NCBI RefSeq assembly: GCF_003867075.1
Contig: NZ_CP032544.1
Coordinates: 2,474,001-2,538,000 of the forward strand
Source: Tenacibaculum mesophilum
Lineage (GTDB): Bacteria > Bacteroidota > Bacteroidia > Flavobacteriales > Flavobacteriaceae
DNA length: 64,000 nucleotides
Direction: 5' to 3'
Part shown: positions 17,872-26,675 of the stretch, piece by piece
Numbering within the stretch: the stretch's first letter is position 1
Layout: each line of letters starts with the position of its first letter
The notes under the pieces: model-generated
What the model was told of the DNA's origin: nothing
What the model saw: only the letters and a program-made list of their open reading frames with translations
The model's database searches: none
Position numbers and translations under genes: made by a program

Positions 17872-19926
17872 TTATTTAAAATCAGCGTCAGAAACCCCTT
17901 CATTAATTTTAATTTCTTTCGTGATGAACTCAAAAGTCATTGGTCCATTCTTTTGAATCATTTTATGAGGGAATTTAATTCCATTTACTTCTTTGTAATC
18001 TGAAAAAACAACAGGTACTTTCATTTCTCCTTGTGGTCCTTTAGCGGTTTTAACCTCTTTAACCTTTAACCCAGATTTTACATCATAAAAGATTTCTTTT
18101 TTACCATGTTTAATCACATAAGCATTGTTTCCGTCTATAGGCTCAATTCTGTCCAAAGTGCCTGTTTTATAAGCTTTGTCAGCAAAAGGAGCAGCAGTGT
18201 TTTTAACTTCTTCTAAATCTTCACCTGTCATTTCTTTTTTCTGACCTTGAACTTCTTGATATCCTTTAGTTCCGTCAAAAATTACTTTTTGCATTACGTT
18301 GCCCATCATAGAAACGACTACAGAAGATTTATTAGGTGTAGCGCTTTTTTGGACTAAACTTAATTGCATTCCTTGAACTTTTGCTTCAGAAGAAATCATT
18401 AAAGAATTCACGTTTCCTACTTTATCTAATCCTCCAATAGCCTTAAAGTAATTGTTAATAACTGAACTTGATGTAGTTCCTTCAGGAATAGGTAAGCTCA
18501 TTTCAGGTTTTTTAGTAGGGTTAGCATACGCATCAAAATAATTTATTTTATATTCTGATGTTTTTTCTAAGTTCTTTAAAACATCAATTCCTTTACCTGT
18601 AATAATTATACGAGCTTTATCTCCTCTGAAATGTTTAATTGCTGCGTTTTGTACATCGTCTAAAGTAACAGAGTTGATATTTTCTAAATATTTTTCATAA
18701 AAATTGTTTGGCAAATTATAACGAGCAATATTTAATGCAAAATTCGCTGCTACAGATGGTTTTTGAACATTACGTACAAAACTACCTATATATTCAGCTT
18801 TTGAATTTTTTAATTCTTCAGGTGTTACTTTTTGATAACGAATTTTATTAATTTCTTTTTGAATTTCTACAACAGCACTATCTGTAACTATATTTCTTAC
18901 AGCTGCACTTGCTTTAAAAACACCAGCATTTTTATTTTTATCTTGTGAAAGATTCGAATAAGACCCGTATGTGTAGCCTTTATCTTCACGCAAGTTCATG
19001 AATAAACGTGCAGTACCACCGCCTCCTAAAATATTATTTGCTAATAGAGCTGCGTAATAATCTTTATCACCTAATGTTAAATCAACTGTGTTAATCACAG
19101 CTACTTGAGATTGTACTGCATTTGGCATGTTTATAAAATTAATTTCAGTAGTTTCAACATTGGTAGGTACATTGTAGCTAGTGGTAGGTATGGTTCCTTT
19201 TTTCCAATCGCTGAATAAATTCTTAACTAATTTTTTAGTCTCAGTAGGGTTAATATCTCCAACTATTACAAGGTATGCGTTATTTGGCTTGTAGTAGGTG
19301 TTATAATTGTTTTTTGCATCTTGTAGTGTAATATTTTTAATACTTTCTTTAGTTATGAACTCGCCATACGGATGATTTTTACCATATACTAAAGCATCTT
19401 CAACCCTTCTAGCAACAGCTTCTACACTTTTTTCGTTAGATTTAATTCCTTCTAAAGTACGTTCAATTACTTTATCAAACTCTTCTTGTGTAAATTTAGG
19501 GTTTTTAACCCCGTCAGCCATTAAACCTAAAACCTCTCCAAAATACTTTGTTAATGATCTTACTGAGGCTCCATTGCTTCTAAAAGAAACATTTGCTCCA
19601 AGGTAATCAACCCTTTCATTAAACTCATCTTTAGGCATATTTGTTGTGCCGTTACCTAGCATGTCTCCCATAACCTGAGAAACACCTGTTTTATCACCTT
19701 CTAAATAAATAGGGTTATCAATTGTTAATGAAGCAGAAACCCTTGGTAATTTATGGTTTTCAACCATAATTACTTGTAAACCATTGTTTAATTTGAACTT
19801 TTCGGCTTTCCCTAACTTAATTTTAGGAGCTGGCCCTGGCTTTGGTTGTACACTTCTATCTATTTGAGCATTTACAGCAAAAGACATGCTTACAACTGCT
19901 AATGCTGCTATTATTATTTTTTTCAT
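17872..19926 (-). CDS. M16 peptidase, non-catalytic partner with extra C-terminal domain
   Basis: A 684-residue protein with signal peptide (ending VNAQ). Two M16 halves cover about residues 35-470; where HxxEH should be, the sequence reads VSQVMGDML, so the zinc site is lost. The second half keeps GGGGTARLFMNLREDKGYTYG, with the Arg and Tyr that help the partner's active site. After residue 490 a roughly 190-residue beta-rich domain follows that resembles LolA-like or DUF4292-like lipid-carrier folds (YFKAIGGLDKVG start, FPHKMIQKNGPM end). It is coded 21 bp after the catalytic M16 gene, so the two probably form a periplasmic heterodimer. Confidence 0.88.
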   Translation of the reverse strand: MKKIIIAALAVVSMSFAVNAQIDRSVQPKPGPAPKIKLGKAEKFKLNNGLQVIMVENHKLPRVSASLTIDNPIYLEGDKTGVSQVMGDMLGNGTTNMPKDEFNERVDYLGANVSFRSNGASVRSLTKYFGEVLGLMADGVKNPKFTQEEFDKVIERTLEGIKSNEKSVEAVARRVEDALVYGKNHPYGEFITKESIKNITLQDAKNNYNTYYKPNNAYLVIVGDINPTETKKLVKNLFSDWKKGTIPTTSYNVPTNVETTEINFINMPNAVQSQVAVINTVDLTLGDKDYYAALLANNILGGGGTARLFMNLREDKGYTYGSYSNLSQDKNKNAGVFKASAAVRNIVTDSAVVEIQKEINKIRYQKVTPEELKNSKAEYIGSFVRNVQKPSVAANFALNIARYNLPNNFYEKYLENINSVTLDDVQNAAIKHFRGDKARIIITGKGIDVLKNLEKTSEYKINYFDAYANPTKKPEMSLPIPEGTTSSSVINNYFKAIGGLDKVGNVNSLMISSEAKVQGMQLSLVQKSATPNKSSVVVSMMGNVMQKVIFDGTKGYQEVQGQKKEMTGEDLEEVKNTAAPFADKAYKTGTLDRIEPIDGNNAYVIKHGKKEIFYDVKSGLKVKEVKTAKGPQGEMKVPVVFSDYKEVNGIKFPHKMIQKNGPMTFEFITKEIKINEGVSDADFK

Positions 19927-19947
19927 ATTGAATGTCTTATTACTGAA

Positions 19948-21264
19948 TTATTTTTTTGATTCTGGTAAATATTCCATTACCAAACGTTGGTTAGTGTTTA
20001 AGTATTTTTTTGCTACGTCTCTAATTTCCTCACGTGTAATTGATCTATAAATATCAATTTCAGTATTTATTAAATTAGTATCACCATACAATACATTGTA
20101 GCGAGCTAATGAATTAGCAATACCTTCTACACTTGAGTTTGCATTCACAAAGTTGTTTTCAAATTTATTTTGTAGCTTTTGATAATCTTTTTCTGAAATT
20201 AAATTTGTTTGAAGTTTTACAACCTCTTCATCAATTTCTTTTACTAAACTTTGTAAAGAGTTATTTCCTAGCGGAAGTGCAAATAAAATATAGGTCCCAT
20301 AATCTTCTTGACTTAGGTTTATTGCACCAGCCTGTAAAGCCATTTTTTTAGTATCAACTAATTTTTTATAAAGTACAGAGCTTTTTCCACCACTTAAGTA
20401 AGTAGAAATCATATCTAACACTCTAGCATCTCTGGTTTTCATAGAAGGAGTTCTATAAGCAGCCATAATTGCAGGTATTTGAATGTTAGGGTCGTAAGCT
20501 TTGGCAAAAAACTCTTTTGTAATAGGGTCTTCTTTCGGAAAATTTCTTACTATATCTTTACCTCTAGGTATAGGCTCAAAATAATCTTTTATAAGTCGTT
20601 TAGCTTCTTTAAGCTCAAAATCTCCTGCAACTACCAAAGTAGCATTGTTTGGAACATAATATTTTTTATTAAATGCTAAGAATTCTTCTAAGGTAGCAGC
20701 ATCTAAATGTTCCATCTTACCTATAGTAGTTCCCTTATATGGATGTTTTTTAAACATGTTTTTCTTAACATTTTCTAAAAAACGAGAGTAAGGTTGGTTG
20801 TCTACACGTAAGCGCTTCTCTTCTTTTACAACCTCATTTTGTGTATCTACACCCTCTTGACCAATAATTGGATGTAATAAGCGTTCAGACTCCATCCATA
20901 AGCCTAATTCTAAATTATTAGAAGGAAAAACCTCGTAATAATAAGTTCTATCATCGGTAGTGTTAGCATTATTAGTACCTCCATTAGAGGAAACTATTTT
21001 AAACCACTCTCCTTTTTTTATGTTTTTTGTACCCTCAAATAATAAATGCTCAAAAAAGTGAGCCATTCCTGTCCTATTTGGTTGCTCATCTTTCGCGCCT
21101 ACATGGTACATAACAGATGTTGTTACTACTGGTGCTGTATTATCTTGATGTAAAATAACATGCATTCCATTGCTTAAATCATACTCTTCAAAATCAACTT
21201 TTTGAGCATACGTAAAATGAAATGCTATAAAAGCTGAAGCTAGAGTGATAACTCTTTTTCTCAT
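19948..21264 (-). CDS. M16 zinc peptidase, catalytic subunit
   Basis: A 438-residue secreted peptidase (signal peptide ending FTYAQ). The inverted zinc motif HFFEH is in GMAHFFEHLLFEGT near residue 68, with the distal Glu expected about 75 residues later in the NEVVKEEKRLR stretch. Both M16 halves are present. It likely degrades peptides in the periplasm together with the inactive partner coded next, the usual arrangement of M16B pairs in Bacteroidota. Substrate unknown. Confidence 0.92.
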   Translation of the reverse strand: MRKRVITLASAFIAFHFTYAQKVDFEEYDLSNGMHVILHQDNTAPVVTTSVMYHVGAKDEQPNRTGMAHFFEHLLFEGTKNIKKGEWFKIVSSNGGTNNANTTDDRTYYYEVFPSNNLELGLWMESERLLHPIIGQEGVDTQNEVVKEEKRLRVDNQPYSRFLENVKKNMFKKHPYKGTTIGKMEHLDAATLEEFLAFNKKYYVPNNATLVVAGDFELKEAKRLIKDYFEPIPRGKDIVRNFPKEDPITKEFFAKAYDPNIQIPAIMAAYRTPSMKTRDARVLDMISTYLSGGKSSVLYKKLVDTKKMALQAGAINLSQEDYGTYILFALPLGNNSLQSLVKEIDEEVVKLQTNLISEKDYQKLQNKFENNFVNANSSVEGIANSLARYNVLYGDTNLINTEIDIYRSITREEIRDVAKKYLNTNQRLVMEYLPESKK

Positions 21265-21408
21265 TGATTAAAGTTTAATTTTTAATATTTTCGTGTATGT
21301 GACGTGAAGTTATAGTAATTGTTACATTCAAAACAATAAAAATTAAACTTTTTTATCTTAAAAGAGTAATTTTCTGAGTAATACATTTTTTTTTGAAGTA
21401 AAAAATGT

Positions 21409-21416
21409 ATATTTGC
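21409..21416 (+). promoter_or_regulatory. -7 promoter box of rplU-rpmA
   Basis: TATATTTG exactly matches TANNTTTG, followed by CACCC. The leader to the rplU ATG at 21471 is about 50 nt. A T-run lies upstream, but no TTG box was found at 17-23 bp. Confidence 0.7.
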
Positions 21417-21470
21417 ACCCGCATTTTTCTTAAGAAAGTGTGAATAAAGTATAAACGCAAAACAAATAGT

Positions 21471-21956
21471 ATGTACGCAATCGTAGAGATAGCAGGGCAG
21501 CAATTTAAAGTAGCAAAAGACCAAAAAGTATACGTACACCGTTTACCAGAAGCAGAAGGATCAAAAGTAACTTTTGATAATGTAATGCTTATTGAAGATA
21601 AAGGAAACGTAACTATTGGCGCCCCAGCTATAGAAGGTGCAGGAGTAACTGCAAAGATTTTAGGTCACTTAAAAGGTGATAAGGTAATCGTTTTCAAAAA
21701 GAAAAGAAGAAAAGGTTACAAAAAGAAAAATGGACACAGACAGTATTTAACTGAAATCCAAATCGAAGGAATTTCTGCATCAGGAGTTAAAAAGGCAGCA
21801 GCTAAAAAAGAAACTCCTAAAACAGAGGTTAAAGAAGAATCGACAGATTTAAGTTCAATGACTGTTGCAGAATTAAAAGCTTTAGCTAAAGAAAAAGGTA
21901 TTTCAGGATACACTTCTTTAAAGAAAGCAGAATTAATTGAAGCATTAAGTAAATAA
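21471..21956 (+). CDS. rplU: Ribosomal protein bL21 with C-terminal extension
   Basis: A 161-residue bL21 of the large subunit. Residues 1-103 are the standard protein (MYAIVEIAGQQFKV, then FKKKRRKGYKKKNGHRQYLT). After a Lys/Glu linker, a roughly 35-residue tail (SSMTVAELKALAKEKGISGY and onward) looks like a Rho N-terminal or SAP-type helix-extension-helix fold, a possible nucleic-acid binder. E. coli bL21 ends at about 103 residues. The extension is known in Bacteroidota relatives as far as I recall. Followed after 22 bp by rpmA. Confidence 0.96.
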   Translation: MYAIVEIAGQQFKVAKDQKVYVHRLPEAEGSKVTFDNVMLIEDKGNVTIGAPAIEGAGVTAKILGHLKGDKVIVFKKKRRKGYKKKNGHRQYLTEIQIEGISASGVKKAAAKKETPKTEVKEESTDLSSMTVAELKALAKEKGISGYTSLKKAELIEALSK

Positions 21957-21978
21957 TTAACTTTAAAAACTTACAAAG

Positions 21979-22239
21979 ATGGCTCATAAGAAAGGTGTCG
22001 GTAGTTCGAAGAACGGTCGTGAATCAGAATCGAAACGATTAGGAGTAAAGATTTTTGGAGGACAGGCTGCTATTGCAGGTAACATTATTGTTCGTCAAAG
22101 AGGAACTCAACACAATCCAGGTGAAAATGTTTACATGGGAAAAGATCATACTTTACATGCTAAAGTTGATGGTGTTGTAAAATTCCAAAAGAAAAGAGAT
22201 AATAAATCATACGTTTCTGTTACTCCATTTGAGGCTTAG
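21979..22239 (+). CDS. rpmA: Ribosomal protein bL27
   Basis: An 86-residue bL27. It begins [20 protein letters not shown] and contains [17 protein letters not shown]; its N-terminus reaches toward the peptidyl transferase centre. There is no cleavable N-terminal extension of the Firmicutes type. It is the second gene of the rplU-rpmA operon and is followed by a strong terminator. Confidence 0.98.
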   Translation: MAHKKGVGSSKNGRESESKRLGVKIFGGQAAIAGNIIVRQRGTQHNPGENVYMGKDHTLHAKVDGVVKFQKKRDNKSYVSVTPFEA

Positions 22240-22263
22240 GAAACTAACTGATTAGGATAAGAT

Positions 22264-22302
22264 AAAAAGCTCAACTAAATTTAATTTAGTTGAGCTTTTT
22301 TT
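22264..22302 (+). terminator. Terminator of rplU-rpmA
   Basis: Stem of 17 bp (AAAAAGCTCAACTAAAT, complement from 22284) with a 3-nt loop, followed by a T-run. Confidence 0.9.
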
Positions 22303-22341
22303 GTGCATATAAATTAAACGAACATTGAAATTTATATATAA

Positions 22342-22369
22342 AAAAACACCACTTTAAAGTGGTGTTTTT
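22342..22369. terminator. Second hairpin after rpmA (palindrome with A and T flanks)
   Basis: A perfect palindrome, ACACCACTTTAAAGTGGTGT, flanked by an A-run and a T-run. Within the 377-bp gap 22240-22616 it could be a backup terminator or, on the minus strand, the end of an unannotated transcript containing the G-run element at 22391-22424. Confidence 0.55.
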
Positions 22370-22390
22370 ATAACTTAATATCATTATTGA

Positions 22391-22424
22391 TTAATCCCCC
22401 AATTTATCAATATGATTCCCCTTG
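22391..22424. repeat. C-run element, copy A (shared with 31004-31036)
   Basis: The plus strand carries CCCCC and CCCC separated by 17 bp of AT-rich sequence (AATTTATCAATATGATT). A closely similar block lies at 31004-31036, also next to a terminator hairpin. There is no ORF here. Nothing else in the 22240-22616 gap was recognised except two hairpins and the promoter of the regulator gene. Confidence 0.45.
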
Positions 22425-22591
22425 TGTATTACACTACAAATATCATATAAAAGAATCTTTTTTAGAGTAAAGGATGTATAAATGGTGTGCTTTTATGTGT
22501 AAATGGTAAAAAATATATACAGAAATCATTTAGCTTTAATTTTTTGTAACAAAAGCTATGCTTGACATTTCTTTTTTAAAATATTATCTGT

Positions 22592-22608
22592 TACATTTGG
22601 TACAAATG
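22592..22608 (+). promoter_or_regulatory. -7 box and inverted repeat before the LytTR regulator gene
   Basis: TACATTTG (22592-22599) matches TANNTTTG and is overlapped by the inverted repeat CATTTG-GTA-CAAATG (22594-22608). A regulator bound there would cover the promoter; self-control by the LytTR protein is possible but unproven. Confidence 0.5.
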
Positions 22609-22616
22609 TATATAAA

Positions 22617-23354
22617 ATGTTGAGAGCAGTTATAGTTGATGATGAACCTAAAGCAATACAAGGACTTTCTTGGGAATTGTCAACCTTTGAAAATGATATA
22701 GAAATCATAGAAACATTTACAATAGCAGAAAAAGCAATTAAATTTATTAACGAGAATACTATCGATTGTCTTTTTTTAGATATTGAAATGCCTACGATGG
22801 ATGGGTTTCAATTACTAGAAAAATTAGAGAATAAAAATTTCGCTATAATCATTACTACAGCATATAATGAGTATGCTATAAAGGCTTTAAAAAACCAAGC
22901 TATAGATTATTTGCTGAAACCTATTGATTCCGATGATTTGGAAGAAACAATAGGAAGAATTAAACAACATTATAAGAAGAATAATAATACTGAAAAGGTA
23001 GAAAAAATATTATCAAGTTTTAATAAAAAATTTAATAGAAGAAAGATTACCATTAATACTGATGGAAAATTAGTTTTTCTAGCTCAAGATGAGATTTTAT
23101 TTGTAGAATCTGATGGTAATTATTCAACAATATATACTACAGGAACTAATAAAAAAATAGTAGTAACAAAAAAACTAAAAGAAATAAATCAATTACTCCC
23201 CGAAGATCATTTTTTTAGAATACACAACTCATATATTATTAACTTGAATAAAATAAAAGAATTTTTGAAGTCTGACGGCTATGTTGTGTTAGAAAATAAC
23301 CATAAGATTCCTGTTTCTAGACAGAGAAAATCTGATTTTCTTGAGAAGTTTTAA
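22617..23354 (+). CDS. LytTR family two-component response regulator
   Basis: A 245-residue protein with a receiver domain (about 1-120, phospho-acceptor Asp55 in CLFLDIEMP, acidic pair DD at 8-9, Lys in YLLKPI) and a LytTR DNA-binding domain (about 145-245, with EILFVESDGNYSTIYT and FFRIHNSYIINLNKIKEF). It pairs with the kinase gene that begins directly after its stop codon. Regulated genes are unknown. Confidence 0.95.
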   Translation: MLRAVIVDDEPKAIQGLSWELSTFENDIEIIETFTIAEKAIKFINENTIDCLFLDIEMPTMDGFQLLEKLENKNFAIIITTAYNEYAIKALKNQAIDYLLKPIDSDDLEETIGRIKQHYKKNNNTEKVEKILSSFNKKFNRRKITINTDGKLVFLAQDEILFVESDGNYSTIYTTGTNKKIVVTKKLKEINQLLPEDHFFRIHNSYIINLNKIKEFLKSDGYVVLENNHKIPVSRQRKSDFLEKF

Positions 23355-25277
23355 ATGAAAAAATTAATAATTACAACCTTTTTATTTTTCATTGTTTTTT
23401 TGGGGTTTTCACAAAGAGACAAAAACACAATAGATAGTTTAATTAAATTAGCTACTGAAAAAAAAATAGATAATTATTATGACTTACAGCGCCTTTTTAA
23501 ACGTAAAAACTTTGAGGAAGAAGAAATAACTTTTCTTTTAAATAAAAGTAAAAAAGTAGGTTATAAATTAGGGGAAATACATGCCTATAACTTGTTAGGT
23601 AAATATTATCGAAATAATTCTTTTTTTGATAGTTCTATAAAAAGCCATATTAGAGCACTTGATTTATCAAAAGAAATTAAGGATGTAAACGCAGAAATTG
23701 TTACCTTAAATCAAATAGGCGTAGTATATCGACGACAAGATAAGATTAGGAGTGCATTGAATTATCATCAAATGGCACTGGAGTTAGCTGATAAGATTGA
23801 GTTTCCTGATGTTGATACTAAAATTAGTATTAGTATATCAAATAATAGTATTGGTAATATATACTTAGCTCTTAAACAATATCAATTAGCATTAGAAAAG
23901 TTTAAAAAATCAATTTTAATTCAAGAAAAAACAAATGATAAAAGAGGTTTAGCTATTAATCATCAAAATATAGGGCTTGCTTTCCAAAACCTTGGTGATA
24001 TAGATGCTGCTTTGGAACATTATAATAAATCATTACAATATAATGTTGAAAATAATTCGAGTATAGGTAAGGTAATTTGTCATACTAGTATTAGCAAGGT
24101 TTTATTATTACAGGGTAAATATAAGGAGGCATACAAATACATAAACGAAGTAGTATCTGTTTCTGAAGGTATTGGTAATCATTATTATACTTCAGATGTC
24201 TATGTTACATTTGGAAGCGTATTATTAAAATTAGATAGTTTAGATAAAGCAAAAGTATACTTAGAAGAAAGTTTAGAAGTTGCTAATAAACATAAAATTC
24301 CATCAGGAGTAAACCATTCTAATCTATATTTATCAGAATTATATGAAAAAAAGAAGAATTATGAAAAAGCATATAGCTTTTATAAAAAAGCTATAGAAGG
24401 AGAGAGAAAAACATTTAACGATAAGAACATTTTATACGTTAATAACCTTATTAATAAGTATGATAATGAAGTAAGTAATAATAAAATAAAGAGTCTAGCA
24501 AAAGAGAATGAAATAGCTAAATTAAAACTATTAAGAAATAGAAATGTTTTAATTATAGCATTAGTTTCAATAGCTTTATTAGGGGTGTTATTATACTCAA
24601 TTTACAGGCAACGCTTATTGAATAATGATAAGAAAATACTAATGTTAGAGCAAGAAGCTCTAAGAATTCAAATGAATCCACACTTTGTGTTTAACGCATT
24701 AAATTCAATAAAACTATACGTTATTAATAATGAGCAGAAAAATGCTGTATATTACTTAAATAAGTTTTCAAAACTAATTCGAAGTATTTTAGAATCTTCA
24801 TCTGTAAAGGAGGTAACATTAAGTGAAGAACTAAAAACAATGAATTTATATATGAGTATTGAAAATATTCGATTATCTAACGAAGTAAACTATATAGAAA
24901 AAGTAGATGAAGGTGTAAATATTGAAAGAATAAAAGTTCCACCACTTATATTGCAACCTTTCTTAGAAAATTCTATTTGGCATGGACTTTCATCTAAGAA
25001 AGGAAAAAAAGAAGTTTCGTTGTCAGTTACAAAAATATCAGACGAATTTATACAAATTGATATTGTAGATAATGGAATTGGTAGGGACGCGGCTATGAAA
25101 ATTAGAAAAAACAAGTCGCTAAATCGCAGATCTATAGGTATAGATTTAACCAAAGAACGATTACGAAACTTTGCCAACGAATATGCTAATAATTATTCAT
25201 TAATTTATACAGATATAATTGACAAAGAAGGAAACCCTAAAGGCACCAAAGTTTCGTTGAAAATACCAATACTTTAA
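23355..25277 (+). CDS. TPR-containing LytS-type sensor histidine kinase
   Basis: A 640-residue protein: signal peptide (ends GFSQ), five or so TPR repeats in the periplasm (about 60-375), a short coiled segment, one transmembrane helix (about 397-415), then a His_kinase domain with the phospho-acceptor His443 in IQMNPHFVFNALN and an ATPase domain with QPFLENSIWHG and IVDNGIGRDAA. This is the common Bacteroidota partner of LytTR regulators. The start codon abuts the regulator's stop; the 3' end overlaps dinB by 4 bp convergently. The signal sensed is unknown. Confidence 0.93.
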   Translation: MKKLIITTFLFFIVFLGFSQRDKNTIDSLIKLATEKKIDNYYDLQRLFKRKNFEEEEITFLLNKSKKVGYKLGEIHAYNLLGKYYRNNSFFDSSIKSHIRALDLSKEIKDVNAEIVTLNQIGVVYRRQDKIRSALNYHQMALELADKIEFPDVDTKISISISNNSIGNIYLALKQYQLALEKFKKSILIQEKTNDKRGLAINHQNIGLAFQNLGDIDAALEHYNKSLQYNVENNSSIGKVICHTSISKVLLLQGKYKEAYKYINEVVSVSEGIGNHYYTSDVYVTFGSVLLKLDSLDKAKVYLEESLEVANKHKIPSGVNHSNLYLSELYEKKKNYEKAYSFYKKAIEGERKTFNDKNILYVNNLINKYDNEVSNNKIKSLAKENEIAKLKLLRNRNVLIIALVSIALLGVLLYSIYRQRLLNNDKKILMLEQEALRIQMNPHFVFNALNSIKLYVINNEQKNAVYYLNKFSKLIRSILESSSVKEVTLSEELKTMNLYMSIENIRLSNEVNYIEKVDEGVNIERIKVPPLILQPFLENSIWHGLSSKKGKKEVSLSVTKISDEFIQIDIVDNGIGRDAAMKIRKNKSLNRRSIGIDLTKERLRNFANEYANNYSLIYTDIIDKEGNPKGTKVSLKIPIL

Positions 25278-26356
25278 AAATCAAATCGTAACTGTACCCA
25301 AACAGGTTCAGTTTTCTCTGTGTTTAAATTACTAAAAGAAATTCCTAATAACCTAACAGAGTTATTAAGTGTATCTTGGTACAATAACTCTTTTACAATA
25401 GGGTAGAACTCTTTTTTAAATTGTAGGTAATGGTTGGTAGTTTTACTACGTGTTTGTTGCGTAAAATCACTGTATTTAATTTTAAGAGTTACGGTTTTTC
25501 CCTTAGTATTTGATTTTTTCATTCGACGTTCTAGTTCGTCAGCAATTTTATCAAGACGTTCTAACATAAAAACCTCTGAAGATAGATTTTCTCTAAAAGT
25601 AGTTTCAGCAGCGATTGACTTTCGAATTCGATTAGGTTTTACTGCTGAATTATGAATGCCTCTAACAATATTGTAATAATGTACTCCCGATTTTCCAAAC
25701 AACTTGGAAAGCTCTTCTAATGATTTTTGTTTTAAATCTAGGCCTGTAAAAATACCAAGGTTATGCATTTTTGCAGCGGTAACTTTACCTACTCCATAAA
25801 ACTTATTCACAGGAAGTTGCTCTAAAAATTCAAGAACCTCTTCTGGATTAATAGTTTTCTGTCCGTTAGGTTTATTAATGTCTGAAGCTACTTTGGCTAT
25901 AAATTTATTAATAGAAATTCCTGCGGATGCTCGTAGCTCTAATTCTTCCCAAATTCGTTGACGAATTTCTTGGGCAATCATACTAGCCGACGGATTTCCT
26001 TTTTTGTTTTCAGTAACATCTAAGTAAGCTTCATCTAGCGATAGAGGTTCTACCAAATCGGTATAATCGTAAAATATCTTCCTAATTTTAGAAGAAATTT
26101 CTTTGTAACGATCAAATCTAGGAGGTACAAAGATGATGTGTGGACATTTTTGTTTAGCCAACACACCACTCATGGCAGAACGAACTCCAAATTTTCTAGC
26201 TTCGTAACTGGCAGCAGAAACCACACCTCGTATCTCACTACCACCCACAGCAACTGGTTTTCCTCTTAGTTCAGGATTATCCAATTGCTCAACAGATGCA
26301 TAAAAAGCATCCATATCTACATGAATAATTTTACGAAAAGGAGGTTGTAATTCCAT
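25274..26356 (-). CDS. dinB: DNA polymerase IV (Y family)
   Basis: A 360-residue translesion polymerase. The palm motif HVDMDAFYASVEQ and the second acidic motif SLDEAYLDVT give the catalytic acidic residues; VGKVTAAKMHNLGI is the helix-hairpin-helix thumb, and the little-finger domain fills the C-terminal third. It ends in VQLRFDF, which could act as a weak clamp-binding tail. It copies damaged DNA with low fidelity. Convergent, overlapping the kinase gene by 4 bp. Confidence 0.95.
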   Translation of the reverse strand: MELQPPFRKIIHVDMDAFYASVEQLDNPELRGKPVAVGGSEIRGVVSAASYEARKFGVRSAMSGVLAKQKCPHIIFVPPRFDRYKEISSKIRKIFYDYTDLVEPLSLDEAYLDVTENKKGNPSASMIAQEIRQRIWEELELRASAGISINKFIAKVASDINKPNGQKTINPEEVLEFLEQLPVNKFYGVGKVTAAKMHNLGIFTGLDLKQKSLEELSKLFGKSGVHYYNIVRGIHNSAVKPNRIRKSIAAETTFRENLSSEVFMLERLDKIADELERRMKKSNTKGKTVTLKIKYSDFTQQTRSKTTNHYLQFKKEFYPIVKELLYQDTLNNSVRLLGISFSNLNTEKTEPVWVQLRFDF

Positions 26357-26371
26357 TCTGTAAAAATAACA

Positions 26372-26393
26372 AAAGCCCTCGTAAGAGAGCTTT
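26372..26393 (-). terminator. Terminator after the trhO-trhP-ferredoxin operon
   Basis: A 9-bp stem with one G-U pair (AAAGCCCTC at 26372-26380 and GAGAGCTTT at 26385-26393), loop GTAA, T-rich on the minus strand, between the ferredoxin and dinB genes. Confidence 0.65.
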
Positions 26394-26444
26394 TTGTTAG
26401 TCTTGATTCTTTTTTCTAACAGCGAAGCGGTCTTTTCTCTAAAA

Positions 26445-26675
26445 CTATACTTGTTTTACTTCAATAATTTTAACAGGACAGGCCTTTTTTGCTTCATAAG
26501 AAGCTTCAAAAATACTATCATCGTGTGATTTTATGGTAAAGAAACCTTTTTTTTCTGTAGAATGTAATAAAACAGATTTTCCATCCTTTTTAGACATTTG
26601 AAATTGTGCTGGAGCTAACTCTACACAATAATTACAGCCAATACATTTGTTTCTTTGTAACGTAATTACAACCAT
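26445..26675 (-). CDS. Small ferredoxin, single 4Fe-4S type
   Basis: A 76-residue protein with CIGCNYC near the N-terminus and a later CPV, giving four cysteines in the CxxCxxC...CP pattern of a one-cluster 4Fe-4S ferredoxin. Its start overlaps the end of the U32 protein gene (TAATG), so it is translationally coupled. In E. coli a ferredoxin (YfhL) has been linked, as I recall, with the U32 protein TrhP in tRNA 5-hydroxyuridine synthesis; the coupling here suggests the same electron-donor role. That role is inference. Confidence 0.88.
   Translation of the reverse strand: MVVITLQRNKCIGCNYCVELAPAQFQMSKKDGKSVLLHSTEKKGFFTIKSHDDSIFEASYEAKKACPVKIIEVKQV

Noticed and set aside
21282..21539. Minus-strand ORF of 85 codons before rplU
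   Set aside because: It covers the rplU promoter and start, and its composition (Phe, Tyr, Cys rich) is that of AT-rich non-coding DNA.
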